From an uncultured Prevotella sp. (lineage in GTDB: Bacteria; Bacteroidota; Bacteroidia; Bacteroidales; Bacteroidaceae): a DNA stretch of 15,372 bases. Every line of letters starts with the position of its first letter. Position 1 is the first letter of the stretch. A program made the position numbers and the translations under genes. The notes below the pieces were generated by a model that had not been told where the DNA came from, searched no databases, and saw nothing but the letters and a program-made list of their open reading frames with translations. The stretch covers positions 1 through 15,372 of the forward strand of contig CAMTJK010000046.1 in NCBI GenBank assembly GCA_947072805.1, in the 5' to 3' direction. Positions 1-8,058 of the stretch are shown here, in pieces.

Positions 1-88
1 GTTGGCACACCCTCCGACCTCAGAAAAACTATTTACCTCATTGTTAAGTTGATTACGATCTACGAAGAAGAGGTCGGTATATTATCCC

Positions 89-1588
89 TCAGTTTAGTAT
101 TGTATTCTCGGTATTCACCTGCACTATCTTCTTTATGCCTTTCTGTACAGGTGCTTTCAAGTCGTTTATGCAGGCGTTTTTCACATCGTCAAGCATCACG
201 GCGGGTCTGTAGTCGGGGCGTTCGGTGCGGAATGTCACGTGATTCACCTCAAGTCCGTCCACGTGGCGTGCGTAGAGCCCGTAGGCAGGAGTTGCTCCGG
301 CAAACTTTGGTTCGGGGTAATTGGTGCCCTGCTCGCGATATTCGCGCTTGGCAAGTTCTGCCTTTCCGCCGCCACGGTAGCTTATTCTTATGTTGTTGAG
401 AGCTATGTTGCGCAGCGGTTCGCCCGGCATTCCGGTCACTATTATGCCTGCTATCGAGTCTACATCGTCAGCAACGACATTGCTTATCTGTATGTCGGCA
501 CCGCGTGACGGGTGCGTGAACTCCTTCGGACCGCGGTTGCGGCATCCGGTGGTGATGTAGATGGGATAGTGGTGTACGTGGCTCATGGTGATGTTGTCCA
601 CCGTGATGTTCTCCATTATTCCCCTGTCCACACTCTCAAAAGCCAGTCCGCTGCTGTAGTTGAACGTGCAGTTGCTCAGCGAAATGTTGCGATAGCCTCC
701 GTTCGACTCCGTTCCGAGCTTGAATCTTCCGCATACCCAGTTTACTTTTTCCGGTATGTATGAGCCGTCGAGCAGTGAGCCCAACTTGTAGCCTGTTATT
801 ATGCAGTTGGTTATGGCTATGTGTTCGCACAGTACGGGTCGCTTCAGTGCATAAGAGCTCTTCAGGACCAGTGCGTCGTCGGTCGGCGTGTTTATCTTGC
901 AGTTGCTCACTGTCATATATTTGCAGCAGTCTATGTCGAAGCCGTCGCGGTTGGTATCGATGGTCACGTTGTCCACCGTTCCGAGTTCGCAGCCCGTGGT
1001 GATGATGGCGAAGTGACCGCCACGGAATATGGTTATGTCGCGTATCAGGATGTTGCGGCAGTTCTTCAGCGCGATGGCCTTGTCGCCCGTACCAATGCTT
1101 CCACCCATCAGGTTGCCGCCTTTCTCCGTATCCTTCTTTGTGAGCCCTTTGCCGTCGATGGTTCCGTGCCCCGTTATTGACACGTTGTGCTGGTTTTCAG
1201 CCCAGATGAGGCTGTTGTGGAAATAAGTGTGACCGCCGTCCTGATAGGCAGGACCTTCCCACTCCTCCGGCTTATCGTAAGCCTTCATTGATGCCGGAGC
1301 GGCAAGTATGGTAGCTCCCGCCGCGATATGAAGTTCTACGTTGCTCTTCATCCGTATGCTTCCACACAGATAAGTACCGGCAGGAACAGTAACCCTTCCG
1401 CCGCCATTGGCCACACAAGAGTCGATAGCGCGGTTTATGGCAATGTGGTCGAGATTTGCGCCGTCGCCTGTTGCACCGAAATCTCTCACGTTATAGTCTG
1501 TCGCAGCCGTTACCGACAGCGAGAATACATACATTATGAAAGAAAGAGATACTTTTAATTTCAAGGTTGGTAGATGTTTTGAGATCAT
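89..1588 (-). CDS. Secreted glycoside hydrolase family 28 (polygalacturonase-like) protein
   Basis: A 499-residue protein with an N-terminal signal peptide (basic start, hydrophobic stretch about residues 12-27, likely cleavage near VTA-ATDYN). It then shows the typical GH28 opening, YNVRDFGATGDG (32-43), and a right-handed beta-helix of NITI/NVTI-type coils. GH28 enzymes cleave alpha-1,4 galacturonic or related linkages in pectins. The acidic catalytic set is visible: NRDGFDID (213-220) matches the family NTDGxD motif, and PTDDALVLKS (235-244) matches the DD motif. The usual GHG histidine region reads GRFKLGTESNGG (287-298), and the usual RIK region reads GLAFES (314-319), so both are replaced. 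The enzyme is therefore a divergent subfamily member and its substrate is unclear. It is probably periplasmic or surface exposed, but I see no lipobox cysteine. The ATG at 1588 keeps the signal peptide; there is no Shine-Dalgarno sequence. It stops at TGA (89-91) and is transcribed divergently from hflX. Confidence 0.9.
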   Translation of the reverse strand: MISKHLPTLKLKVSLSFIMYVFSLSVTAATDYNVRDFGATGDGANLDHIAINRAIDSCVANGGGRVTVPAGTYLCGSIRMKSNVELHIAAGATILAAPASMKAYDKPEEWEGPAYQDGGHTYFHNSLIWAENQHNVSITGHGTIDGKGLTKKDTEKGGNLMGGSIGTGDKAIALKNCRNILIRDITIFRGGHFAIITTGCELGTVDNVTIDTNRDGFDIDCCKYMTVSNCKINTPTDDALVLKSSYALKRPVLCEHIAITNCIITGYKLGSLLDGSYIPEKVNWVCGRFKLGTESNGGYRNISLSNCTFNYSSGLAFESVDRGIMENITVDNITMSHVHHYPIYITTGCRNRGPKEFTHPSRGADIQISNVVADDVDSIAGIIVTGMPGEPLRNIALNNIRISYRGGGKAELAKREYREQGTNYPEPKFAGATPAYGLYARHVDGLEVNHVTFRTERPDYRPAVMLDDVKNACINDLKAPVQKGIKKIVQVNTENTILN

Positions 1589-1597
1589 CGCTATTTA

Positions 1598-1639
1598 TAT
1601 ATTTAAAGATGTGTAGCTGTATATTTAAAGATGTGTAGC
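1598..1639 (-). repeat. Two 20-bp direct repeats, 22-bp period, in the GH28 leader
   Basis: The sequence TATATTTAAAGATGTGTAGC occurs at 1598-1617 and again, identically, at 1620-1639, separated by 2 bases. The copies lie 10 bases upstream of the GH28 start codon and inside the predicted transcript leader. A 22-bp period is about two helical turns, so a protein bound to both copies would sit on one face of the DNA. It could equally be a recent slippage duplication or an RNA-level element. Confidence 0.85.
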
Positions 1640-1738
1640 CTCTGTTCCTTTAGCGTTGCAGTGCCGCATGGGCAGTGGTATTGCCTCGCGTAGACCGGCA
1701 TGTCGGTGTCGTGATGCTTCATCGTCGTCTGTCTGTTG

Positions 1739-1770
1739 CAAAAATAGCTCCGAAGCGCTTATATCCGCAA
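1739..1770 (-). promoter_or_regulatory. Predicted Bacteroidetes-type promoter for the GH28 gene
   Basis: On the minus strand TATTTTTG (1746-1739) fits the -7 consensus TAnnTTTG exactly. A TTG at 1770-1768 provides the -33 element with a 21-base spacer. Transcription would start near 1732, giving a leader of about 144 bases before the ATG. The match is to the known Bacteroidetes consensus; actual use is inferred. Confidence 0.6.
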
Positions 1771-1778
1771 CCGACAAT

Positions 1779-1804
1779 CGTACGAAAATCGGTATTTTTG
1801 TACG
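1779..1804. repeat. 11-bp inverted repeat, operator candidate
   Basis: CGTACGAAAAT (1779-1789) and ATTTTTGTACG (1794-1804) form an inverted repeat with one mismatch across a 4-base spacer. The dyad lies directly upstream of the GH28 -33 box, centred about 60 bases before the predicted GH28 start site. That is a typical place for a transcription activator to bind. It is also 83 bases upstream of the hflX -33 element. No T-tract follows on either strand, so a terminator is unlikely. Confidence 0.5.
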
Positions 1805-1886
1805 TAATGAATGCCTTTGCGCCCATATCATCTTGAAAAACCCCCTTTTCCGTGCGCTGCCATCGTGTAAGAATAGGTGGATAAAC

Positions 1887-1917
1887 TTGCACAATTCGAT
1901 GCAAATCGTTAATTTTG
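1887..1917 (+). promoter_or_regulatory. Predicted Bacteroidetes-type promoter for the hflX operon
   Basis: TAATTTTG (1910-1917) is an exact match to the TAnnTTTG -7 element. TTG at 1887-1889 lies 20 bases upstream as the -33 element. Transcription would begin near 1924, leaving a short leader of about 23 bases before the hflX ATG at 1947. It is the only promoter I could recognise for the five-gene plus-strand series. Confidence 0.7.
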
Positions 1918-1946
1918 TAGCGTTTATATAGTTGAAATAACATCAG

Positions 1947-3197
1947 ATGAAAGAATTTGTAATATCCGAGGCAAAGGCCGAAACTGCGGTTCTTGTAGGT
2001 CTTGTAACAAAAGAGCAGGACGAAGAGAAGACAAAGGAATATCTCGACGAACTGGAGTTTCTTGCCGATACCGCAGGAGCCGTCACCGTGAAACGCTTTA
2101 CGCAGAAGGTGGCAGGACCGAGTTCGGTGACATATGTGGGCTCGGGCAAACTCGAAGAGATAAAGCAATACATACAGGCAGAGGAAGATGCCGAACGTGA
2201 AGTGGGCATGGTGATATTTGACGATGAGCTTTCGGCAAAACAGATACGCAACATCGAAAAGGAGCTGAAGGTGAAAATACTCGACCGCACCAGCCTTATC
2301 CTTGACATCTTCGCCATGCGTGCACAGACAGCCGAGGCAAAGACGCAGGTGGAACTGGCACAGCACCGATATATGCTGCCGCGACTTCAGCGACTTTGGA
2401 CCCACCTGGAACGCCAGGGAGGCGGTTCCGGAAGCGGAGGCGGCAAGGGAAGCGTGGGATTGCGCGGACCCGGTGAGACGCAGCTGGAAATGGACCGGCG
2501 TATCATACTGCAACGCATTACCCTGCTGAAGCAGAGACTTGCCGAGATAGACAAACAGAAAACCACGCAGCGCAAGAACAGAGGAAGACTGATACGAGTA
2601 GCCCTCGTGGGATATACCAACGTGGGCAAGTCTACGATGATGAACCTGCTCTCGAAGAGCGATGTGTTTGCCGAAAACAAACTGTTTGCCACGCTCGACA
2701 CCACGGTGCGCAAGATGGTTATAGAGAATCTGCCGTTCCTTCTTGCCGATACGGTGGGATTTATCCGTAAGCTGCCCACCGACCTCGTGGACTCGTTCAA
2801 ATCTACACTCGACGAGGTGAGGGAAGCCGACCTGCTGCTGCACGTGGTGGACATATCGCATCCTGACTTCGAAGAGCAGATAAACGTGGTGGAGAATACG
2901 CTGAAAGACCTCGGCTGCGCTGACAAACCGTCGATGATTATCTTCAACAAGATAGATGCCTACACCTGGGTGGACAAAGATCCCGACGATCTGACACCGC
3001 CGACAAAGGAGAATGTAACCCTTGACGACCTTAAACGTACATGGATGGCGAAGATGGCAGACAACTGTCTGTTCATTTCGGCACGCGAAAAACAGAACAT
3101 CGACGAACTACGCGATGTATTATATAAAAAAGTACGTGAGCTGCACGTGCAGAAATATCCCTATAACGACTTCCTCTACGAGGCATACGACCAATAA
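1947..3197 (+). CDS. hflX: Ribosome-associated GTPase HflX
   Basis: A 416-residue TRAFAC-class GTPase. HflX binds the large ribosomal subunit and splits stalled or hibernating ribosomes, especially after heat or other stress. The N-terminal HflX domain covers about residues 10-210. It contains TYVGSGKLEE (62-71), a long helical segment (RTSLILDIFAMRAQTAEAK region) and the glycine-rich loop of the family (GGGSGSGGGKGSVGLRGPG, 158-176, followed by ETQLE). The G domain shows G1 GYTNVGKST (222-230), G3 DTVG (268-271), G4 NKID (334-337) and G5 SA (378-379). Length is normal for the family. The ATG at 1947 lies just behind a good promoter and has no Shine-Dalgarno sequence, as is usual in Bacteroidetes. 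It is the first gene of the plus-strand operon; the next gene starts 2 bases after its TAA. Confidence 0.97.
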   Translation: MKEFVISEAKAETAVLVGLVTKEQDEEKTKEYLDELEFLADTAGAVTVKRFTQKVAGPSSVTYVGSGKLEEIKQYIQAEEDAEREVGMVIFDDELSAKQIRNIEKELKVKILDRTSLILDIFAMRAQTAEAKTQVELAQHRYMLPRLQRLWTHLERQGGGSGSGGGKGSVGLRGPGETQLEMDRRIILQRITLLKQRLAEIDKQKTTQRKNRGRLIRVALVGYTNVGKSTMMNLLSKSDVFAENKLFATLDTTVRKMVIENLPFLLADTVGFIRKLPTDLVDSFKSTLDEVREADLLLHVVDISHPDFEEQINVVENTLKDLGCADKPSMIIFNKIDAYTWVDKDPDDLTPPTKENVTLDDLKRTWMAKMADNCLFISAREKQNIDELRDVLYKKVRELHVQKYPYNDFLYEAYDQ

Positions 3198-3199
3198 GC

Positions 3200-5098
3200 A
3201 TGATTGACGGACAGAACACATTGGACGCCTTTGCCGGTGACGACGACAGAACGGACAGCATGACCGGCAGTGTATATGACGGCGGCGTACGCAGTCTGAC
3301 ACTCGACGAAATAGAAATGCTCGAGCACAACGGCTGTACGGCATCCGATTGGAATGCGATAGCTGTGGCAGATGACTTCACTCCCAAGTATTTGCGCAAC
3401 GTTGCTTTCTATGGCGAGGTGAAACTCGGTGTGTTCGAGAAGCAGATAGAGCTCGAGGACGGCTTTATGCGCCATTCGGGCATAAGCAACGCCGTGCTGC
3501 GCGACGTGAGCGTAGGCGACAACTGCCTGATAGAGAACATCGGATGCTACATAAGCCGTTATGATATAGGCGAGGAATGCTATATTGCCAACGTGGGACG
3601 AATATCGGCTGACGAAGGTGCCTCTTTCGGCGACGGCAATGTGGTGTCGGTACTCAATGAGGCAGGTAACGGAAACGTAGTGATATACGAGGGACTTACC
3701 TCGCAGATGGCTGCATTTATGCTCTTCTGCTCATCCGATGAGGTGCTGTGGAAAGAACTGAAAGCATCTGTCTCGCGCCTCGTAAACTCGCGCAGACATG
3801 AGCGCGGAGTGGTAGGATATCGGGTGAAGATAGTGAACACACGCGAAATAGCCAACACCATTGTCGGCGACGAGTGCGAGATAAACGGTGCCTCACGCCT
3901 TAGCGAGTGTACGTTGGCGTGCTCGCCGGTGGCAGGCATCTTTATAGGCAGCGATGTGATATGCGAAAACACTGTGGTTGCTGCCGGAGCACAGGTAATT
4001 TCAGGTGCACGTGTAGATAATTGCTTCGTCGGCGAGGCGTGCCATATAGGCAGCGGCTTCTCGGCTGAAAGCAGTCTTTTCTTCGCCAACTCCTATATGG
4101 ACAACGGTGAGGCTTGCGCCGCCTTCTGCGGTCCGTTTTCAGTAAGCCATCACAAGTCTACACTGCTGATAGGGGGAATGTTTTCTTTCTACAACGCCGG
4201 TTCCGGCACAAACTTCAGCAATCATGCTTACAAACTCGGTCCTGTGCATTATGGCACATTGGAACGTGGCACAAAAACCGCAAGCGGGGCACATCTGCTC
4301 ATGCCCGCACGGATAGGCTCTTTCTCTATGCTTATGGGAAAGATACAGAATCATCCCGACACACACAACTTGCCTTTCTCTTATCTCATTGCATCTGGCG
4401 ACACCACCTATCTTGTGCCCGGACGTAACGTGATAACAGTGGGTACTTATCGCGATGTGGGCAAGTGGCAACGTCGTGACATGCGCCAGCGCGATACGAA
4501 ACAGAGTATTGTGCGCTTCGACTGGCTCTCACCGTATACCGTTCTTGCCGCCATACGCGGACTGAAGACACTTGAGAACCTGCGCAAGGAGCAGGGTGAG
4601 GGAGCCGCATCCTACAATTACGGCGGTTGTGTAATACGCAACCAGTCGTTGCTGAAAGGCATAAACTATTATAATATGCTTATCCGTCTCTACATGGGCG
4701 AAGCCGTAAAAGACCACTATTGCGAGTTGCCCGAAAGCAGCATAGGTACCGGTGAATGGCTCGACATGGGAGGAATGATTGTTCCGGAGACGGAAATAAC
4801 GCAGCTTGCCGACGATATAAGGAACGGAGCGGTGGATGACGTGCAGGCTATGGAGGAACGTTTTGCCATGATGCACGGAAATTACGAGAGCTATAAGTGG
4901 AATTGGACTTACCGTGTGATTCTTGATTATTACGGACTCGACACCATAACAGACGCTGACATGGAGCGCATAACCGATGAGTACGAGACGGCAAGGCGAG
5001 AGTGGACCAACGGCATACGCTATGATGCCGAAAGAGAATATGCCCTCGGTGACGTTGATGACAGGGTGCTTGACGATTTTCTTGCAAAGCTCGGCTGA
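3200..5098 (+). CDS. DUF4954 family left-handed beta-helix protein, function unknown
   Basis: A 632-residue protein that I recognise as DUF4954, a family found mainly in Bacteroidetes. The family-like part begins near residue 31 (RSLTLDEIEMLEHNGC) after an acidic N-terminal stretch (DAFAGDDDRTDS). Residues about 95-290 contain imperfect hexapeptide turns such as VSVGDNCLIENIG, YDIGEECYIANVG, IFIGSDVICENTVV and CFVGEACHIGSG. Such turns build the left-handed beta-helix of acyl- and nucleotidyl-transferase partners. A dense block follows at 313-366, rich in His, Gly, Asn and Ser, including SHHKSTLLIGGMFSFYNAG, NHAYKLGPVHYG and TASGAHL. The C-terminal 200 residues look helical. There is no signal peptide, so it is probably cytosolic. 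A sugar- or nucleotide-related activity is possible by fold, but nothing here proves it. The start 2 bases after hflX is most likely; M21 (position 3260) is an alternative. Confidence 0.8.
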   Translation: MIDGQNTLDAFAGDDDRTDSMTGSVYDGGVRSLTLDEIEMLEHNGCTASDWNAIAVADDFTPKYLRNVAFYGEVKLGVFEKQIELEDGFMRHSGISNAVLRDVSVGDNCLIENIGCYISRYDIGEECYIANVGRISADEGASFGDGNVVSVLNEAGNGNVVIYEGLTSQMAAFMLFCSSDEVLWKELKASVSRLVNSRRHERGVVGYRVKIVNTREIANTIVGDECEINGASRLSECTLACSPVAGIFIGSDVICENTVVAAGAQVISGARVDNCFVGEACHIGSGFSAESSLFFANSYMDNGEACAAFCGPFSVSHHKSTLLIGGMFSFYNAGSGTNFSNHAYKLGPVHYGTLERGTKTASGAHLLMPARIGSFSMLMGKIQNHPDTHNLPFSYLIASGDTTYLVPGRNVITVGTYRDVGKWQRRDMRQRDTKQSIVRFDWLSPYTVLAAIRGLKTLENLRKEQGEGAASYNYGGCVIRNQSLLKGINYYNMLIRLYMGEAVKDHYCELPESSIGTGEWLDMGGMIVPETEITQLADDIRNGAVDDVQAMEERFAMMHGNYESYKWNWTYRVILDYYGLDTITDADMERITDEYETARREWTNGIRYDAEREYALGDVDDRVLDDFLAKLG

Positions 5099-5122
5099 AA
5101 GGTTCTGATTCATGAACAGAAT

Positions 5123-8044
5123 ATGATAAGAATAATGATTATGAGAATTAAATTATGTATGGCAGTGAGCCTTATGCTCCTGCAGGTGAATACATTGTTG
5201 GCAAAAGACTACAAGTATGAGACGGTTGTAGATGACCATCTCAAGGCACGGATTTATACTCTCGACAACGGACTGAAGGTATATCTTTCGGTAAACAAGG
5301 ACGAGCCACGTATATATACTTATGTAAGCGTCCGCACAGGAAGTCGCAACGACCCGGCGGAGACTACCGGACTGGCGCATTATCTGGAGCATGTCATGTT
5401 TAAGGGAACAAAACATATGGGCACCTCCGACTATGTTGCAGAGAAACCCATCCTCGATGCCATTGAAGCCAAATACGAGGTGTACCGCACGCTCACCGAT
5501 ACGCTCGCACGGGCAAGATGTTACCGTGAGATAGACAGCCTGTCGCAGTTGGCTGCGCGTTATTTCATACCCAACGAATACGACAAGACAATGGCGCTCA
5601 TCGGCGCACAGGGTTCAAATGCGTTTACTTCCACCGACGAGACAAGCTATGTAGAGAACATTCCGTCGAACGCGGTGGAGATATGGGCGCGGACACAGGC
5701 AGACCGTTTCATGAATATGGAGGTGCGCGGCTTCCATACCGAGCTTGAAGCAGTGTACGAAGAGTACAACATGAATCTCTCCAACGACCGCTCGAAGGCT
5801 TACGATGCCATGAACAGCAAACTCTATCCTACGCATCCGTATGGAACGCAGACCACAATAGGAACCCAGAGCCATCTGAAGAATCCCTCAATACGTAATG
5901 TCAAGAACTATTTCAACCGATATTATGTTCCCGAGAACGTTGCCATCTGCATGGCAGGCGACATGAATCCCGATGAAGTGATAGCCGTTATCGACAAATA
6001 TTTCGGTTCGTGGAAGAACTCCGGCGGCGTCAATCGTCCCGAATTCCCGGAACAGAAACCGCTGACGCAGCATATAGATACCACTGTGGTAGGGCAGGAG
6101 GCTGAACTTATGTTTATGGGCTGGAGGTTCAAGAACGCTGCCGACCGTCAGATAGACACGCTCGAGGTTGTGCAGAATCTGCTGACCAACGGCAAAGCCG
6201 GACTTCTCGATGTGAATGTTATGCAGCAGATGTTGGCGCAGGACGTTTATCTCTTTGTAGATGCGCAGACAGATTATTCTACATTCATTTTTATGGGACA
6301 ACCGGCAGACAATCAGACGCTCGGACAGTTGAAGGATGTTGTGCTTGCAGAGATAGAAAGACTGAAAAAGGGTGATTTCGACGACAATCTCCTGCAGGCT
6401 GTCATCAACAACATGAAGAAGGACTATTTCGAGAACCTTAAATCTAATGAGTATCGTGCCGATATGTTCCGCACTTCGTTCATCTTCAACCGTCCTTGGG
6501 CTGAAGAGACACACAAGTTAAGCCGTATCGAGAAGATTACGAAGCAGCAGATTGTGGACTTTGCTAACAGTTATTTTGTCGATAACTACGTGTGCGTATA
6601 TAAAACGGTTGGCAACGATACAACGCAGAAGAAGATTGACAAGCCGGCTATAACGCCTATTCAGGCCAATCGCGATGTGAACAGCAAGTTTTTTGAAGAA
6701 CTTTCTTCCATCGAACTTGCGCCCATTGAGCCTTGTTTCGTCGATTTCGGTCGTGATATGACTGTTTCGGAGGTGAAAAAGCTGCCGTTGCTTTACAAGC
6801 AGAATGCAGAGGACGACCTTTTCACGCTGGCTTTTGTTTATGAATTCGGTTCTGAGGATATGCGCGGGCTCCAGCTTGTGCCCGGTTACCTTGAATATAT
6901 AGGTACTGCGGACAAAAGCGCGGCTGAAATAAAGAAGCAGTTTTATGAACTCGCCTGCAACTACTCTATCAGCGTAGGCAGCTACAGCGTTACCGTGAAG
7001 TTGAGTGGCTTGAACGAGAATCTGCCCAAGGCGTTGGCACTGCTTGAAGATTATATCCGCAACGCGAAGGGCGACAAAGAATCTTTCGACAAGTATGTCA
7101 ATCTGCTTGAAAAGTCGCGCCAGGACAACAAGACCAATCAGCAGAGCTGTTTCGAAAGGCTTAGGAGCTACGCGTGCTACGGACCTCACAACTATATCCT
7201 CAATACGTTCTCTGTAGACGAGCTGCGCAAGGCGGAGCCCCGGATGTTGCCCGATATGATACGCAACATCAGCGATATCGAACATTCCATACTCTATTAC
7301 GGACCTTACAGCGAGAAGCAGATAGCCTCTCTGATAGCGAAGTGCCACAAGACGCCGAAGAAACCGCTTGCCGTACCTTGCGGTAAGGAGTACAAGCCGG
7401 TGGTTACCGATGCTAACCAAGTATTTATAGCTCCTTATGATGCAAAGACCATCTATTTGTTCCAGACTCATAATGAGGGACGGATGTGGAATCCCGATGA
7501 GACGGCTTTACACGAGCTGTTCAACGAATACTATGGCAGTGGCATGTCGTCTGTCGTGTTCCAGGAATTGCGTGAGACACGCGGTCTTGCTTATCATGTT
7601 TCGGCAGTTTACGATGAACCCTCCCGTAGCGGCGATTCTGAAGAATTCTACACTTTCATAATGTCGCAGAACGATAAGCTTTCCGATTGCATCAGCGTCT
7701 TCAGCAGCATCATCGATACCATTCCCTGCTCTCCGTCGGCTTTCGAGGTGGCAAAGCAGAGTCTTATGACGAGACTGCAGAGCAAGCGTACGCTCAGAGA
7801 GGATGTGCTTTACAAATACATCAGCGCCAAGCGCAGAGGTATCGGCTACGACATCGACAAGAAGGTGTATGAGGCTGTTCCCGCGCTTACCATCGACGAT
7901 ATTGTCGATTTCGAGAAGAAGAACATTGCCGGCAAGCCTTTCCATTACATCCTGCTTGGCGATGAAAAAGAGCTTGACATGAGTGTCCTCGAAAAGATAG
8001 GACCTATAAAACGACTTACATTAGAAGAAATATTCGGATTTTAA
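5123..8044 (+). CDS. Exported M16 family zinc metallopeptidase (insulinase/pitrilysin type)
   Basis: A 973-residue two-repeat M16 peptidase. The zinc site HYLEH (86-90) is the inverted HxxEH motif of the family. The third zinc ligand is expected among the glutamates of ELEAVYEEY (207-215). The C-terminal M16 repeat has no HxxEH but keeps the family signature around RETRGLAYHVSAVYDEP (about residues 820-837), as expected for the inactive half that closes over the substrate. The N-terminus (MRIKLCMAVSLMLLQVNTLLA, followed by KDY) looks like a signal peptide, so the enzyme likely acts in the periplasm on peptides or unfolded polypeptides. Alternative starts lie at M5, M7 and M13; M7 gives the cleanest signal peptide. 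It starts 24 bases after the DUF4954 gene, on the same strand, with no recognisable promoter or terminator between them. Confidence 0.93.
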   Translation: MIRIMIMRIKLCMAVSLMLLQVNTLLAKDYKYETVVDDHLKARIYTLDNGLKVYLSVNKDEPRIYTYVSVRTGSRNDPAETTGLAHYLEHVMFKGTKHMGTSDYVAEKPILDAIEAKYEVYRTLTDTLARARCYREIDSLSQLAARYFIPNEYDKTMALIGAQGSNAFTSTDETSYVENIPSNAVEIWARTQADRFMNMEVRGFHTELEAVYEEYNMNLSNDRSKAYDAMNSKLYPTHPYGTQTTIGTQSHLKNPSIRNVKNYFNRYYVPENVAICMAGDMNPDEVIAVIDKYFGSWKNSGGVNRPEFPEQKPLTQHIDTTVVGQEAELMFMGWRFKNAADRQIDTLEVVQNLLTNGKAGLLDVNVMQQMLAQDVYLFVDAQTDYSTFIFMGQPADNQTLGQLKDVVLAEIERLKKGDFDDNLLQAVINNMKKDYFENLKSNEYRADMFRTSFIFNRPWAEETHKLSRIEKITKQQIVDFANSYFVDNYVCVYKTVGNDTTQKKIDKPAITPIQANRDVNSKFFEELSSIELAPIEPCFVDFGRDMTVSEVKKLPLLYKQNAEDDLFTLAFVYEFGSEDMRGLQLVPGYLEYIGTADKSAAEIKKQFYELACNYSISVGSYSVTVKLSGLNENLPKALALLEDYIRNAKGDKESFDKYVNLLEKSRQDNKTNQQSCFERLRSYACYGPHNYILNTFSVDELRKAEPRMLPDMIRNISDIEHSILYYGPYSEKQIASLIAKCHKTPKKPLAVPCGKEYKPVVTDANQVFIAPYDAKTIYLFQTHNEGRMWNPDETALHELFNEYYGSGMSSVVFQELRETRGLAYHVSAVYDEPSRSGDSEEFYTFIMSQNDKLSDCISVFSSIIDTIPCSPSAFEVAKQSLMTRLQSKRTLREDVLYKYISAKRRGIGYDIDKKVYEAVPALTIDDIVDFEKKNIAGKPFHYILLGDEKELDMSVLEKIGPIKRLTLEEIFGF

Positions 8045-8058
8045 ACATTATCATCATT

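Larger units (their letters stand above)
1589..1946. other. Divergent intergenic control region between GH28 and hflX
   Basis: These 358 bases separate two divergent genes. Several short reading frames cross it, but none has recognisable protein character or a supported start. What it holds is regulatory: a minus-strand promoter for GH28 (1739-1770), a plus-strand promoter for hflX (1887-1917), an 11-bp inverted repeat (1779-1804) just upstream of the GH28 -33 box, and two direct repeats with a 22-bp period (1598-1639) in the predicted GH28 leader. It is therefore read here as control DNA and not as a missed gene. Confidence 0.75.

Noticed and set aside
14..77. Inverted repeat CCGACCTC (14-21) and GAGGTCGG (70-77), with a second ACCTC at 35-39, downstream of GH28
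   Set aside because: The 8-bp arms are perfect but 48 bases apart, there is no T-tract after the stem on the minus strand, and the window edge cuts the context; not enough for a terminator or attenuator call.
1719..2861. A 380-codon minus-strand frame across hflX and the intergenic region
   Set aside because: It lies antisense to the G domain of hflX, has no recognisable motifs and crosses both predicted promoters.
6518..7471. A 317-codon minus-strand frame inside the M16 gene
   Set aside because: Antisense shadow of a well-supported protease gene, with no domain or start signal.
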